Assembly: GCF_000760735.1 (NCBI RefSeq)
Contig: NZ_JMEX01000008.1
Coordinates: forward strand, 590,018-654,017
DNA: 64,000 bases
Reading direction: 5' to 3'
Source of the DNA: Rhodococcoides fascians A44A
GTDB taxonomy: Bacteria > Actinomycetota > Actinomycetes > Mycobacteriales > Mycobacteriaceae
A program made the position numbers and the translations under genes. This document shows, piece by piece, positions 27,371 through 35,539 of the stretch (position 1 is the stretch's first letter; every line of letters starts with the position of its first letter). The notes under the pieces were generated by a model. The model made no database searches and was not told the origin of the DNA. It saw only the letters and a program-made list of their open reading frames with translations.

Positions 27371-27468
27371 CGAGATACTCCGGATCTTGATAGGACGCCG
27401 TCGACGCGCACGCAGGCGCGCCGAGTCAGGCGGAGAGGGAGGGAGAGAACAGCAGACCGAGTGAGAAC

Positions 27469-27564
27469 TCAGCCGCGACAGATCGAACCGGTCAACCGGC
27501 ACAGATCCACGTGAATACGGCCCCAGGCCGTGACGAAGCCCTCGCTGAGCTGCGTGGTGGTCAT
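27469..27564 (-). CDS. Cys-containing leader peptide (attenuator type) of the 25754-27370 operon
   Basis: A 31-codon open frame with ATG at 27564 and GGAGG seven bases upstream, ending TGA. Its C-terminal half reads GRIHVDLCRLTGSICRG. The R-[LI]-H-V-D-L-C-R core is shared with the peptides at 38381 and 47582, all placed before sulfur genes on the same strand. It resembles the actinobacterial sulfur-operon leader peptides in which ribosomes stall at Cys codons when cysteinyl-tRNA is short. It lies directly between an S-box riboswitch and the binding-protein gene. Its translation signal overlaps the 3' strand of the riboswitch P1 helix. Confidence 0.7.
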   Translation of the reverse strand: MTTTQLSEGFVTAWGRIHVDLCRLTGSICRG

Positions 27565-27571
27565 CGTTCCT

Positions 27572-27668
27572 CCATCGGTCCCGGCGGTAGCACCCTCACC
27601 CGCGTGTTTCACCCCGCGGGGGGTTGCTGCGACGTCGTAGAGCCAGGTCTCTCGGTCGCTCTGGATGG
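27572..27668 (-). promoter_or_regulatory. S-box (SAM-I-like) riboswitch
   Basis: Read on the minus strand, the element opens with CCAUC-CAGAG, then CGACCGAGAGACC..GGCUC (P2 with kink-turn-like bases), GACGUCGCAGCAACC, a P3 stem CCCGCG/CGCGGG closed by ACCC/GGGU, then GGUGCUACCGCC and the P1 return strand GAUGG. GCAACC...GGUGC is the SAM-I core. The last GG of P1 is part of the leader peptide ribosome site (GGAGG), so SAM binding should hide it. Two other copies in the window differ in the P3 sequence but keep its pairing. Confidence 0.8.
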
Positions 27669-27681
27669 TGTTTCGCCGACG

Positions 27682-27712
27682 AGTCTACGACGACGCGGTC
27701 GGGCTGCGCCAA
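27682..27712 (-). promoter_or_regulatory. Possible promoter for the riboswitch at 27572
   Basis: On the minus strand TTGGCG (27712-27707) and TAGACT (27687-27682) are 19 bp apart, a slightly long spacing for a housekeeping promoter. They would place the transcript start just before the riboswitch. The LLM gene upstream ends at 27737, so read-through is also possible. Confidence 0.35.
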
Positions 27713-27736
27713 TTGGGTCGGTTTCCTACCGGCAAA

Positions 27737-28885
27737 CTAGGTGAAGTTCTTGCGCAGTACTTCCCCGAAGTGCTCGGCCTCCTCGAGGTGCGGATAGCCG
27801 GAGAAGATGAACTCCTCGATCCCGACGTCGACGTACTCGCGGATTCGCTCGGCCACCTCGTCGTGGCTCCCGACGAGGGCCGTGCCCGCTCCGCCGCGAA
27901 CGAGCCCGAATCCGGCCCACAGATTGGGTCCGACCACAAGCTTCGTTCGATCGCCACCGTGCAGATCCAGCATTCGACGCTGCCCTTCGGACCCGATACT
28001 GCGCAACGCTTTCTGGCGCCGCGCAACAAGTTCGTCGTCGACACCCGAGATCAGATTCTCCGCGACCTGCCACGCCTCCTCACTGGTTTCCCTCGTCACC
28101 ACGTGCAGGCGAATCCCGCCGCGAATGCTCCGCCCCTTCTCCCTCGCGGCGGCCTTGACCGCGGCGAGCTTGTCCGCGACCTGCGCGGGCGGTTCTCCCC
28201 AGGTGAGAAACACGTCCGCCTCGGAGGCTGCGACGTCGATCGCCTCCGGCGAGGACCCGCCCAGGTACACCTCGGGCAGCGGAGTAGATGCGTACCCGCC
28301 GAATCCACCTGCAGGCCGGTCCACCTCGTAGAACTCACTGTGCACCGAGACTGCCTCGCCGTCGCCCACGGCTCGCGCGATCTGGAGGAACTCCTGCGCT
28401 CGACGGTACCGCGACTGCTTGTCCAGCGTGTCGCCGTACGCTCGCTGCTCGGCGTCGTCTCCACCGACGACGACATTCAACAACGCGCGTCCGGCCGACA
28501 ATCGTTGGAACGTACTCACCATCTGCGCGGACAGAACGGGCGCCACGGCACCGGGACGAAAAGCCACCAGGAACTTCAGATTCTTCGTCGCCGAAATCAG
28601 CGCCGACGTCACCAGCCACGCGTCCTCGCAATGCGCACCCGTCGGCGTCAGAACCGCGTGAAAACCCAGCCGATCGACGGTCTGCGCGACCTGCGTGAGG
28701 TAGTCGAGCGACGCCTCCCGGTGGCCGGTGTCCGCAACGACGACTCCGGTGGCCCCGATGCCGACTCCGTGCGACGCACCACCCAGACGTTCGTCGTCAC
28801 CGCCCGTCGGGAGAAACCACGAGAACTTCGTTGTCACCGAGGCCTTCTGGCTCACTTCTGTTCGTGTCGCTTCTGTTCGTGTCAC
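27737..28885 (-). CDS. SsuD-like FMNH2-dependent alkanesulfonate monooxygenase
   Basis: A 382-residue enzyme with close resemblance to SsuD: FSWFLPTGGDDERLG at the start, GHREASLDYLTQVAQTVDRLGFHAVLTPTGA, CEDAWLVTSALISATK, FRPGAVAPVLSAQMVSTFQRLSAGRALLNVVVGGD, and FIFSGYPHLEEAEHFGEVL at the end. SsuD oxidises alkanesulfonates with FMNH2 and oxygen to an aldehyde plus sulfite. It is the last gene of the GNAT operon (34299-27737) and overlaps the MFS gene by 4 bp. Its partner reductase SsuE is not encoded nearby. Confidence 0.88.
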   Translation of the reverse strand: MTRTEATRTEVSQKASVTTKFSWFLPTGGDDERLGGASHGVGIGATGVVVADTGHREASLDYLTQVAQTVDRLGFHAVLTPTGAHCEDAWLVTSALISATKNLKFLVAFRPGAVAPVLSAQMVSTFQRLSAGRALLNVVVGGDDAEQRAYGDTLDKQSRYRRAQEFLQIARAVGDGEAVSVHSEFYEVDRPAGGFGGYASTPLPEVYLGGSSPEAIDVAASEADVFLTWGEPPAQVADKLAAVKAAAREKGRSIRGGIRLHVVTRETSEEAWQVAENLISGVDDELVARRQKALRSIGSEGQRRMLDLHGGDRTKLVVGPNLWAGFGLVRGGAGTALVGSHDEVAERIREYVDVGIEEFIFSGYPHLEEAEHFGEVLRKNFT

Positions 28886-30321
28886 TGCTGTCTCCGATCA
28901 GCTCTACGCCGGCTGTCCGCCACTGCACATACGAGAGACCCGATCAGCATCATGCCACTGACCCCGAGTCCGAGGCCTGCCGCACGCCCGAAGTCGGTGT
29001 CGTCGGCCGCGAGAACCCCCAGGTAGATGCCCGGCACCGCGGCGAGGGAAATTGTTGCCGAAAGTCGTTGGGACAGTTGCAGAAATCCGGCCGCGACGCC
29101 GTTGGCCTGGGGAGGCGAGTACTCGAGCGTCATCGCGCGATTCGGTGCGTCAACGAATCCACTTGCCACGCCGGACAACACCGCGAGCACGACGAACGCC
29201 GGTACCGTCGCACCCCGGGGCAGGTATGCGATCACGCCGATGTAGCCGGCCACCACGAACAGTTCGAGCACGATCGCACCGACCACGGCACTGCGACCGA
29301 ACTTCGCTACGACCCTCCATCCGAACGCAGACGTCACCGCCATCAGAATCGAACTGCCGACCATGATCAGAGCGGCCTGCAGCGCGGGGTATCCCAGGCC
29401 CTCGATGAGGTAGAGACTCAGCACCGCCTGCAGCGCCAGCACGGCGCCGAACCAGAACATCGCAACGGCCGTCCCCAGCGTGTATCCCTTGGCGGCCAGC
29501 AGTGCAGGCAGGAGAACGGGTGTGCCGCCCCTCGACGCGAAACGCTTCTCCCAGAACCAGAAGCCCACCAGCAGTCCCACCGATCCGACCACCGACAGGA
29601 TCGAGAACACCGCGCCGAGCGAAGACACCATGGGCAGCAACAGCAGAAGCGTCGCGACACCGAGAGCGAGGAGACCGAGCACGTCGATGCTGGCGCCGGA
29701 GCGTCTACTGGAATCCCTGCGCAGCCACAGGGAACCCGCGATCAGGGTCGCTACGGCGAACGGGACGTTGAGCAGCAACAGCAGGCGCCAGCCGACGTCT
29801 GGATCGGCGACGCCGAGAAGCGTTCCGCCGAGGATCGGACCACAGAGGCCGGCCAGGCCGCCCGCCGTGCTGTAGACACCGAGCGCCTTCGCGCGTTCGC
29901 GGCCACTGGACCGATCGGTGATGATGCCCAGAACCTGCGAGCTGACGGTGCCGGCACCTATCCCCTGTCCCAGCCGCGCTGCGACGATTATCCACGGCTC
30001 GGCCGCACCTGCCCCGATCAGGCCCATGACGGAGAACACACCGAGTCCTGCGAGGAACAACCGTCGTCGCCCGATGACGTCGCCCAGCCTGCCTGCCGGT
30101 AATAGAGCGAGACCGAACGTCAGGGAGTAACTCGCCAGAATCCACTGCACCTCGGACGTGCCCGCATCCAGTGACGACCGGATCGCGGGCACGCCGATAC
30201 TCAGAACCGCGGAGTCCAGAAGGGTGGTGAACCCCGCTGCCGCGCAGACGTATACGTCCTTTCGCGAGACACCGGTTCGTTGCTGCTCGAGATCAGCCTG
30301 CAGCGCTGCTATCGGTCTCAC
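28882..30321 (-). CDS. MFS transporter, DHA2 (14-helix) family
   Basis: A 479-residue membrane protein with many hydrophobic segments and MFS signatures: SIGVPAIRSSLDAGTSEVQWILASYSL, GRLGDVIGRRRLFLAG (motif A) and GPILGGTLLG (motif C). The length and the VQWI..SY motif fit the DHA2 drug-exporter family. The GTG at 30321 overlaps the preceding LLM gene by 29 bp; a GTG about 50 bases later (VSRKDVYV) is an alternative. In this operon it may export a toxic intermediate or a desulfurised product. Confidence 0.88.
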   Translation of the reverse strand: MRPIAALQADLEQQRTGVSRKDVYVCAAAGFTTLLDSAVLSIGVPAIRSSLDAGTSEVQWILASYSLTFGLALLPAGRLGDVIGRRRLFLAGLGVFSVMGLIGAGAAEPWIIVAARLGQGIGAGTVSSQVLGIITDRSSGRERAKALGVYSTAGGLAGLCGPILGGTLLGVADPDVGWRLLLLLNVPFAVATLIAGSLWLRRDSSRRSGASIDVLGLLALGVATLLLLLPMVSSLGAVFSILSVVGSVGLLVGFWFWEKRFASRGGTPVLLPALLAAKGYTLGTAVAMFWFGAVLALQAVLSLYLIEGLGYPALQAALIMVGSSILMAVTSAFGWRVVAKFGRSAVVGAIVLELFVVAGYIGVIAYLPRGATVPAFVVLAVLSGVASGFVDAPNRAMTLEYSPPQANGVAAGFLQLSQRLSATISLAAVPGIYLGVLAADDTDFGRAAGLGLGVSGMMLIGSLVCAVADSRRRADRRQQ

Positions 30322-31684
30322 CGGTCTTTCTCCACGTCAACGGTTCGCGAAGACCGAGATGGCCACGCAACGTGGTCTCCGTGTACTCGGTCCGGTACGC
30401 ACCGCGCTCCTGCAGTTCCGGAACCAGCCAGTCGACGATCTCGTCGAGGCCACCGGGGACGATGTACGGCGAGATGTTGAATCCGTCCGTCGCTCCTTCG
30501 CGGACCCATTTCGTGAGCTCGTCGGCGACCTGCCCTGGCGTACCGGCGAACCCGGAGCGCGCCGTCGTCTCGATGGCGACCTCGCGTAGCGAGAGGTTCT
30601 TGGCCTCGGCCAATGCGCGCCACTCCTTGGCGATCGCGTTGGGATCCTTGCCGTCTCGGAACGCACCCCGGGTTCCGGAGATCGGCGCCGATACCGGATC
30701 CTCGGAGGGCAACGGCCCGTCCGGGTCGCGATCGGACAGATCCTTGCCCCAGACGAGGCCGACGAGCGACAGCGCGGTCGGACCGGTGAACTGTCCCTCC
30801 CGAACCCACCGCTCCTTCTCCTCCACCTCGGACGCGTTCTCCGCCAACACGATCTGAGTACCGGGAAGAATCTTGATGTCGTCCTCCGGACGACCCGCGG
30901 TGCGAAGCCGGGCGCGGATGTCGTCGGCGAAGGTCAGTGCCTCGTCGAAATCGGTTCCGTGTCGAGAGAAGATGACGTCGGCGTTCGCAGCAGCGAAATC
31001 GCGACCGGTCGACGAGTCACCGGCTTGGAAGATGACGGGATGCCCCTGCGCGCTGCGTGGCAGAGTCGCATCGAGCTCGAGGTCGAACTGGGACGTCGTT
31101 CTCGACACCCGCTGGACGGCGTTCTTCTCGGCCCAGTACTGGCTGTCACGCGAGGTCGCGAGTGCGTTGTCCGACCAGGAATCCCAGATCGCACGGGCAG
31201 TCCGAATGAACTGTCCGGCTCGCTCGTAACGCAGTTCGTGGTCGAGAAAGCCGCCGCGCCGGAAGTTCTCACCCGTCCACGCATTGTCGGTGGTGACGGC
31301 ATTCCATCCCGCCCGGCCGTCGGACAGAACATCCAGGCCGGCCAGACGACGCGCGAGATCACCCGGCTCGTTGTACGTCGTGTTCTGAGTCGCGACCAGG
31401 CCGATCCGAGACGTGATGCCGGCCAACGCGGACAATTGCGCGATCGCGTCGGGACGGCCCGCGATGTCCAGGTCGAGTATCTTGCCTTCCTGCTCGCGCA
31501 GGCGCAGGCCTTCACCGAGGAAGAACGCGTCGAACAGTCCCCGTTCCGCGGTCGTGATCATCCGACGGAACGTCTCGAAGTCGATCTGCGAACCGCTGGC
31601 CGAATCCGACCAGATGGTGGTGTGATTGACGCCTTGGAAGAAGACACCGAAGTGAACCTGGGCGTCGGGGCGGTACGGGCTCAT
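30293..31684 (-). CDS. LLM-class monooxygenase, NtaA/SnaA/DszA family
   Basis: A 463-residue enzyme. It begins VHFGVFFQGVNHTTIWSD and contains FDAFFLGEGLRLREQEGK, TQNTTYNEPGDLARRLAGLDVLSDGRAGWNAVTT, ENFRRGGFL, IWDSWSDNAL and ATDGFNISPYIVPGGLDEIVDWLVP. It is the second DszA-like enzyme of the duplicated two-gene module, 1 bp after its small LLM partner. Bacillus CmoI/CmoJ-type enzymes that cleave N-acetyl-S-alkyl-cysteines belong to this superfamily branch, which fits the GNAT gene at the head of this operon. Confidence 0.92.
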   Translation of the reverse strand: MSPYRPDAQVHFGVFFQGVNHTTIWSDSASGSQIDFETFRRMITTAERGLFDAFFLGEGLRLREQEGKILDLDIAGRPDAIAQLSALAGITSRIGLVATQNTTYNEPGDLARRLAGLDVLSDGRAGWNAVTTDNAWTGENFRRGGFLDHELRYERAGQFIRTARAIWDSWSDNALATSRDSQYWAEKNAVQRVSRTTSQFDLELDATLPRSAQGHPVIFQAGDSSTGRDFAAANADVIFSRHGTDFDEALTFADDIRARLRTAGRPEDDIKILPGTQIVLAENASEVEEKERWVREGQFTGPTALSLVGLVWGKDLSDRDPDGPLPSEDPVSAPISGTRGAFRDGKDPNAIAKEWRALAEAKNLSLREVAIETTARSGFAGTPGQVADELTKWVREGATDGFNISPYIVPGGLDEIVDWLVPELQERGAYRTEYTETTLRGHLGLREPLTWRKTGETDSSAAG

Positions 31685-31685
31685 G

Positions 31686-32723
31686 TCAGACCCTTTCGTA
31701 GCGGTTGGCGGGCCGAGTCAGTCCGAGGTTGGCGCGCAACGTCGATCCGGGTACGGGTCGATGTGCAACACCTGACTTCAACAGCGGCGGTAGAACGTAG
31801 CGCGCGAGGGCCGGAAGGTCCTCGTCGACGACGGTCGGAAACAGGCGAACGCCGTCGTATCGCGTTGCGATGTCGGTCAGAAGGTTCACCAATCCGGCCG
31901 CGTCACCGACGTATTCGCGCCGTCCGCTCGTCGGCGCACTCCCCTGCGAATTCAACAGCTCCGTACGTTCGGACGCCGTGACGCCGGACGCGTCGAGCGT
32001 GACGTCCAGTTCGAGGAACGTGAGCCCGTCGCCGCGGTGTGTGCTCTCGTTCGACTCGAGCACGACGTCGACCTGATCCCGGTCGTCTTCGGTACCGAAG
32101 ACGACCAACTGCCCCTGCGGCGGCCTCGGCACGATCGCCGGGCCCTTCACCGAGAAGCTCTCGCCCTCGAAGTCCACGTAGTGCAGCTTGTCTCGGTCCA
32201 GGAAGCGTCCGGTCGCGACGTCACGCACAACGGCATCGTCCTCCCACGAATCCCACAACTGCCGTACGACGGTGATGGTGTCCGCCTGTTCGCGGTCCAG
32301 GTCCACCGCAGACTCGACGAGGGGACGGCCCCACGCCCGCGCCGCAGCAGCGTCGTCGACCCGCACCGGAATCCATCCGCCGCGGCCACGGGACGCGTAG
32401 TCCAGCGTGGCGAGCTGCGAGGCGGTGTGGAACGGCTCTGCGTAGGTGGTCCCGACGACGGGAACCAACCCGATCGTCGACGTGGTCGCAGCAACGAACG
32501 ACGCGCGGTTGACGGCGTCGACCCGGGCGCCCACGTCCCCGGTGGGAGCCACGATGGAGTCGTCGAACGTCGCGAACGTGAATCCTGCGTTCTCCGCGGC
32601 AGCGACGCGGCGGCCGAGCACTCGACCGGACAGGGATTCGCTCGGTGCGTGCGCCGCCCGACGCCATGCCGCTGGATGCGTTCCCTCCCCGTCCAGCTCG
32701 ATACCGAGGGCGAAAATGCTCAT
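31686..32723 (-). CDS. LLM-class flavin-dependent oxidoreductase, small partner type
   Basis: A 345-residue LLM protein, paralogous to 21116-22264: [60 protein letters not shown] and SFSVKGPAIVPRPPQGQL are shared in order. It is about 35 residues shorter, mainly through gaps in the C-terminal half, so activity may differ. It overlaps the previous gene by 4 bp. Confidence 0.87.
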   Translation of the reverse strand: MSIFALGIELDGEGTHPAAWRRAAHAPSESLSGRVLGRRVAAAENAGFTFATFDDSIVAPTGDVGARVDAVNRASFVAATTSTIGLVPVVGTTYAEPFHTASQLATLDYASRGRGGWIPVRVDDAAAARAWGRPLVESAVDLDREQADTITVVRQLWDSWEDDAVVRDVATGRFLDRDKLHYVDFEGESFSVKGPAIVPRPPQGQLVVFGTEDDRDQVDVVLESNESTHRGDGLTFLELDVTLDASGVTASERTELLNSQGSAPTSGRREYVGDAAGLVNLLTDIATRYDGVRLFPTVVDEDLPALARYVLPPLLKSGVAHRPVPGSTLRANLGLTRPANRYERV

Positions 32724-33790
32724 ACCAGAACCTCTTTCGGAGAACTTTCGGAAACCAGCGGCCGGCTGGGAATGCGGTGGCGCAGAACGGGAGCCACGTC
32801 GGACTGAAAAAGTTCCAGACTGCGCCGCTGTTGAGATGCGGTCACACCGTCGGCATCGGCGCTGAGGTGGATCACCTCGTGGCCGAACCGTTCGTGGTAG
32901 CGGCCGACCTTGTCGATCACCTGCTCAGGGCTGCCGATCAACGCCGAGCTGCGCTCCACCAGGTCCTCCAACGTGTCGAAGACGACGGGCAGACCGGCTT
33001 TACGCTGCGCCGCGAGGCGTGCCTCGAAGGTGAAGCGGTACGCAGCGAGAGCTTCCTGCGAGGTCGGCGCCACGTGGAAGCCTGCTGTGCCCGCGCCGAC
33101 GAGTGCGTCCTGTGGAGCACGCCCGTAGTGCTCCCACCTCTCGCGGTAGTAGCGGATGAGCTCGGCGTACGGCTGAACAGGGTGGCTGACGTTCGCCGAG
33201 AACAGCGGATCACCGTAGCGCGCAGCAAGATCCACGGACTCGGTGCTGGTTGCGCTACCGTGCCAGATTCTGATGCGCTCCTGCAGCGGACGCGGGAGCG
33301 CCTTGGCGTTGTTCAACGACGGCCGGAACCGACCGGACCAGGTCACGGTATCGCTCTCCCACAGCGTGCGGAACAACTCGTAACCCTCGCGGTTACGGTC
33401 CCACTGATCGTCCGGGGTGACATGGAACAGATCTGCCTGCGCGCTACCGTTCCCCTTGCCGATGATCAGTTCGAGCCTGCCACCCGACAGGTTGCCCAGC
33501 GTCGAGTAATCCTCGAACGCTCGAACCGGATCCAACAGACTCAGCGTCGTGACGGCGGTGAACAACCCGATCCGCGACGTACGAGCCGCGATGTTGCTGA
33601 GCACCACCGGCGGCGACGACGAGATGAACGGGTCCTCGTGACGTTCACCGACCGCGAATCCGTCGAAACCCAGTTCTTCTGCGAGAACTGCAGTCTCGAC
33701 CACATCCGTGAACCTCTCCGCAGGACTCTTCTTCTCCTGCGAGATCGGATCCGGTCGGTGGGCGATGAGGCTCATCAGCAGAAACTTCAT
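32720..33790 (-). CDS. LLM-class flavin-dependent oxidoreductase, luciferase-like
   Basis: A 356-residue protein with the classical bacterial-luciferase-type layout: FLLMSLIAHRPD, AVLAEELGFDGFAVGERHEDPF, SRIGLFTAVTTLSLLDPVRAFEDYSTLGNLSGGRLELIIGKG (in pieces: GLFTAVTTLSLLDPVRAFED and LSGGRLELIIGKGN), and IWHGSATSTESVDLAARYGD. It differs from the DszA-like enzymes and is nearer the LuxA/alkanal group. It overlaps the GNAT stop and the next start by 4 bp each. Confidence 0.88.
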   Translation of the reverse strand: MKFLLMSLIAHRPDPISQEKKSPAERFTDVVETAVLAEELGFDGFAVGERHEDPFISSSPPVVLSNIAARTSRIGLFTAVTTLSLLDPVRAFEDYSTLGNLSGGRLELIIGKGNGSAQADLFHVTPDDQWDRNREGYELFRTLWESDTVTWSGRFRPSLNNAKALPRPLQERIRIWHGSATSTESVDLAARYGDPLFSANVSHPVQPYAELIRYYRERWEHYGRAPQDALVGAGTAGFHVAPTSQEALAAYRFTFEARLAAQRKAGLPVVFDTLEDLVERSSALIGSPEQVIDKVGRYHERFGHEVIHLSADADGVTASQQRRSLELFQSDVAPVLRHRIPSRPLVSESSPKEVLV

Positions 33791-34299
33791 TCTGCGCCCT
33801 CACAGCTCAAGGACTTCTCGAACGGGTGAACGCCGACTTCCGCCGAGGGCAGCGACCGATCGTAGAGCGCTGTGTACCCGGTGGACAGGTACAGCGCAAC
33901 AGCCTCGGGCTGATTCCATCCGGTGGTCAGGTAGACACGGCGGTAACCCCGCTCGGACGCGATACGCTCGAGTTCGGCAACGACGAGCTTTCCGTAACCC
34001 CTCTTACGGTGCGAGGCCGACGTCCAGATGCGTTTCAATTCCGCAGTGGTGGCGTCGTACTGACGAAAAGCTCCCCCGGCCACCGGAACACCTTCGGCGA
34101 TCGCCACCACCAGCGCACCGCCCGGTGGCTCGAACTCGTCGGCCGGATACGACGTCAACTCGCTGTACATCTGCCCCGGCGTGGTGTCGTACCGGCTCGA
34201 ATACTCGAGTGCCAGCTCCTCGATCAGCGGCGCCGCCAGCGGATCGGTCTGGTGGACGGCAACGAACTGCAGTGCTGTGGTTCCCAGCGAGGTTGTCAT
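33787..34299 (-). CDS. GNAT-family N-acetyltransferase, candidate S-substituted-cysteine acetylase
   Basis: A 170-residue acetyltransferase. The acetyl-CoA binding motif A is LKRIWTSASHRKRGYGKLVVAELE, with R-x-x-G-x-G/A realised as RKRGYGK, followed by GYRRVYLTTGWNQPEAVALYLSTGY. I place the start at ATG 34299, where GGAGGAG lies nine bases upstream inside the riboswitch expression platform; the frame extends to 34446 but that part is the antisense of the riboswitch. It opens the operon with four LLM enzymes and an MFS pump. By analogy with Bacillus SnaA/SnaB, N-acetylation of an S-alkyl-cysteine before oxidative cleavage is the likely role; this is inferred from context. Confidence 0.82.
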   Translation of the reverse strand: MTTSLGTTALQFVAVHQTDPLAAPLIEELALEYSSRYDTTPGQMYSELTSYPADEFEPPGGALVVAIAEGVPVAGGAFRQYDATTAELKRIWTSASHRKRGYGKLVVAELERIASERGYRRVYLTTGWNQPEAVALYLSTGYTALYDRSLPSAEVGVHPFEKSLSCEGAE

Positions 34300-34308
34300 G
34301 TTTCTCCT

Positions 34309-34398
34309 CCATCGGTCCTGGCGGGAGCACCCGCACGCACACGGCGTGATGGTTGCTGCGACGTCGTCGAGCCAAGGTCTCTCGGTCGCTCTGGATGG
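34309..34398 (-). promoter_or_regulatory. S-box (SAM-I-like) riboswitch directly upstream of the GNAT gene
   Basis: Minus-strand element with the same blocks as at 27572 and 38472: CCAUC-CAGAG, CGACCGAGAGACC, GACGUCGCAGCAACC, GGUGCU-CCCGCC and GAUGG. Its P3 is CACGC/GCGUG closed by ACC/GGU, different in sequence but paired. The final GG belongs to the GNAT ribosome site GGAGG, so translation of the GNAT operon should fall when SAM is high. The 5' P1 strand is duplicated (CCAUCCAGA occurs twice, up to 34408). No leader peptide intervenes here. Confidence 0.8.
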
Positions 34399-34455
34399 TC
34401 TGGATGGTGTTTTCAGTTGTACGAACCGGGACCGGTGCTGTTCCATTCCCGATTG

Positions 34456-35532
34456 CTAGGAAATCTGTCGAGCTCCCAGCCGGAACAAGGGTGTCTCGGA
34501 CGTCCCACCGTCGACCAGGTCCGCGACGAGCTCGCCGATCGCAGGCGCGAATTTGAAGCCGTGTCCGGAGAATCCACCGGCGACGGTCAGGTTCCCGACA
34601 CGGTCGACGACGAAATTGGAGTCGGGCGTTGTGGTGTACAGGCAGGTCAGAGGGTCGGCTGATGCGGCGTCGACGCCGGGCAGCCAGGTGCGGGCATACG
34701 TCTGCAGTCGGTCGACACCGTCCTCGCGAGCGACGAAATTTCGCGTGTCGGGATCGACGATCGGTCCGGTTCCGTGTTCGCCGATCTTGACGCCCTCTTC
34801 GCCCTGCAGACCGTAGATCCCCTCACCGTCGAGTTCGGCGCCGGGGTGGTGGATGAAGCTCGGCCAGTCGGCCGAGGTGGTCGGTAGGAAGTGTGCGGGT
34901 TGTTCCTGTGTGGTGACCAGTTCGGGCAGGGTGACGTGCGAGTCGACTACCTTCGACGTCCAGGCACCTGCGGCGACCACGATGTGGTCGGCCACGTAGG
35001 TGTGCGCGTCGGTGGACACCTCGCTCGCGGAGATGCTGCGCACCGGACTGCCGTACTCGATTCTCGCCCCGAAGGCGGCAGCCGCAGCGGTGAACGCGGC
35101 CACACTACGGTCGGCGTGCAACCGCCCGGCGTCCGGGTGATAAAGCACTGTTGTGTCGAATTTCAGCCCTGCCCAACGCTTCTGTGCCTCACGCGGTTCG
35201 AGGACCTCGCTCGCCAGCCCGGCCTTCGCGAGCGCCTCGACGCGCGGAGTCACGATGACGGGTGCACCGTGATCGACGGCGCCCGTGAGCGTCAGTAGCT
35301 CTGTAGCGGTCTCGTTTTCGAGCTTTCGCCACAGTGTGTACGCACGCGCGGCGAGGTCGACGTAGTAGTCGTCGGCGTAGGCATGACGGAAGATGCGGGA
35401 AGTTCCGTGTGACGCGCCGTTACGATGGCCCGGCGCGAATTGTTCCAGCAGGGTGACGCTGTGGCCACGCCGTGCGAGCACCCAGGCGGACGCCGCACCG
35501 ATCACTCCGCCACCGACGACTACTACGTTCAT
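34456..35532 (-). CDS. FAD-dependent amine oxidase, sarcosine/N-methyltryptophan oxidase-like
   Basis: A 358-residue flavoenzyme of the monomeric sarcosine oxidase group. The Rossmann start is MNVVVVGGGVIGAASAWVLA; NGASHGTSRIFRHAY matches the FAD-binding loop. LTCLYTTTPDSNFVVD contains Cys297, aligned with the cysteine that carries covalent FAD in sarcosine oxidase, and GGFSGHGFKFAP is the C-terminal FAD motif. It oxidises a secondary amine or amino acid to an imine with release of peroxide. It is the last gene of the amino-acid importer operon (7 bp after the binding protein), so the imported solute may be an N-methylated or cyclic sulfur amino acid. Confidence 0.88.
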   Translation of the reverse strand: MNVVVVGGGVIGAASAWVLARRGHSVTLLEQFAPGHRNGASHGTSRIFRHAYADDYYVDLAARAYTLWRKLENETATELLTLTGAVDHGAPVIVTPRVEALAKAGLASEVLEPREAQKRWAGLKFDTTVLYHPDAGRLHADRSVAAFTAAAAAFGARIEYGSPVRSISASEVSTDAHTYVADHIVVAAGAWTSKVVDSHVTLPELVTTQEQPAHFLPTTSADWPSFIHHPGAELDGEGIYGLQGEEGVKIGEHGTGPIVDPDTRNFVAREDGVDRLQTYARTWLPGVDAASADPLTCLYTTTPDSNFVVDRVGNLTVAGGFSGHGFKFAPAIGELVADLVDGGTSETPLFRLGARQIS

Positions 35533-35539
35533 GTACCGA

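Noticed and set aside
34309-34398. SAM-IV riboswitch instead of SAM-I
   Set aside because: Both share a GCAACC...GGUGC-like core. The P1 closing directly after GGUGCU-N-CCGCC and the lack of the SAM-IV downstream pseudoknot stem favour the SAM-I-like class, but a SAM-I/SAM-IV intermediate cannot be excluded without a model search.
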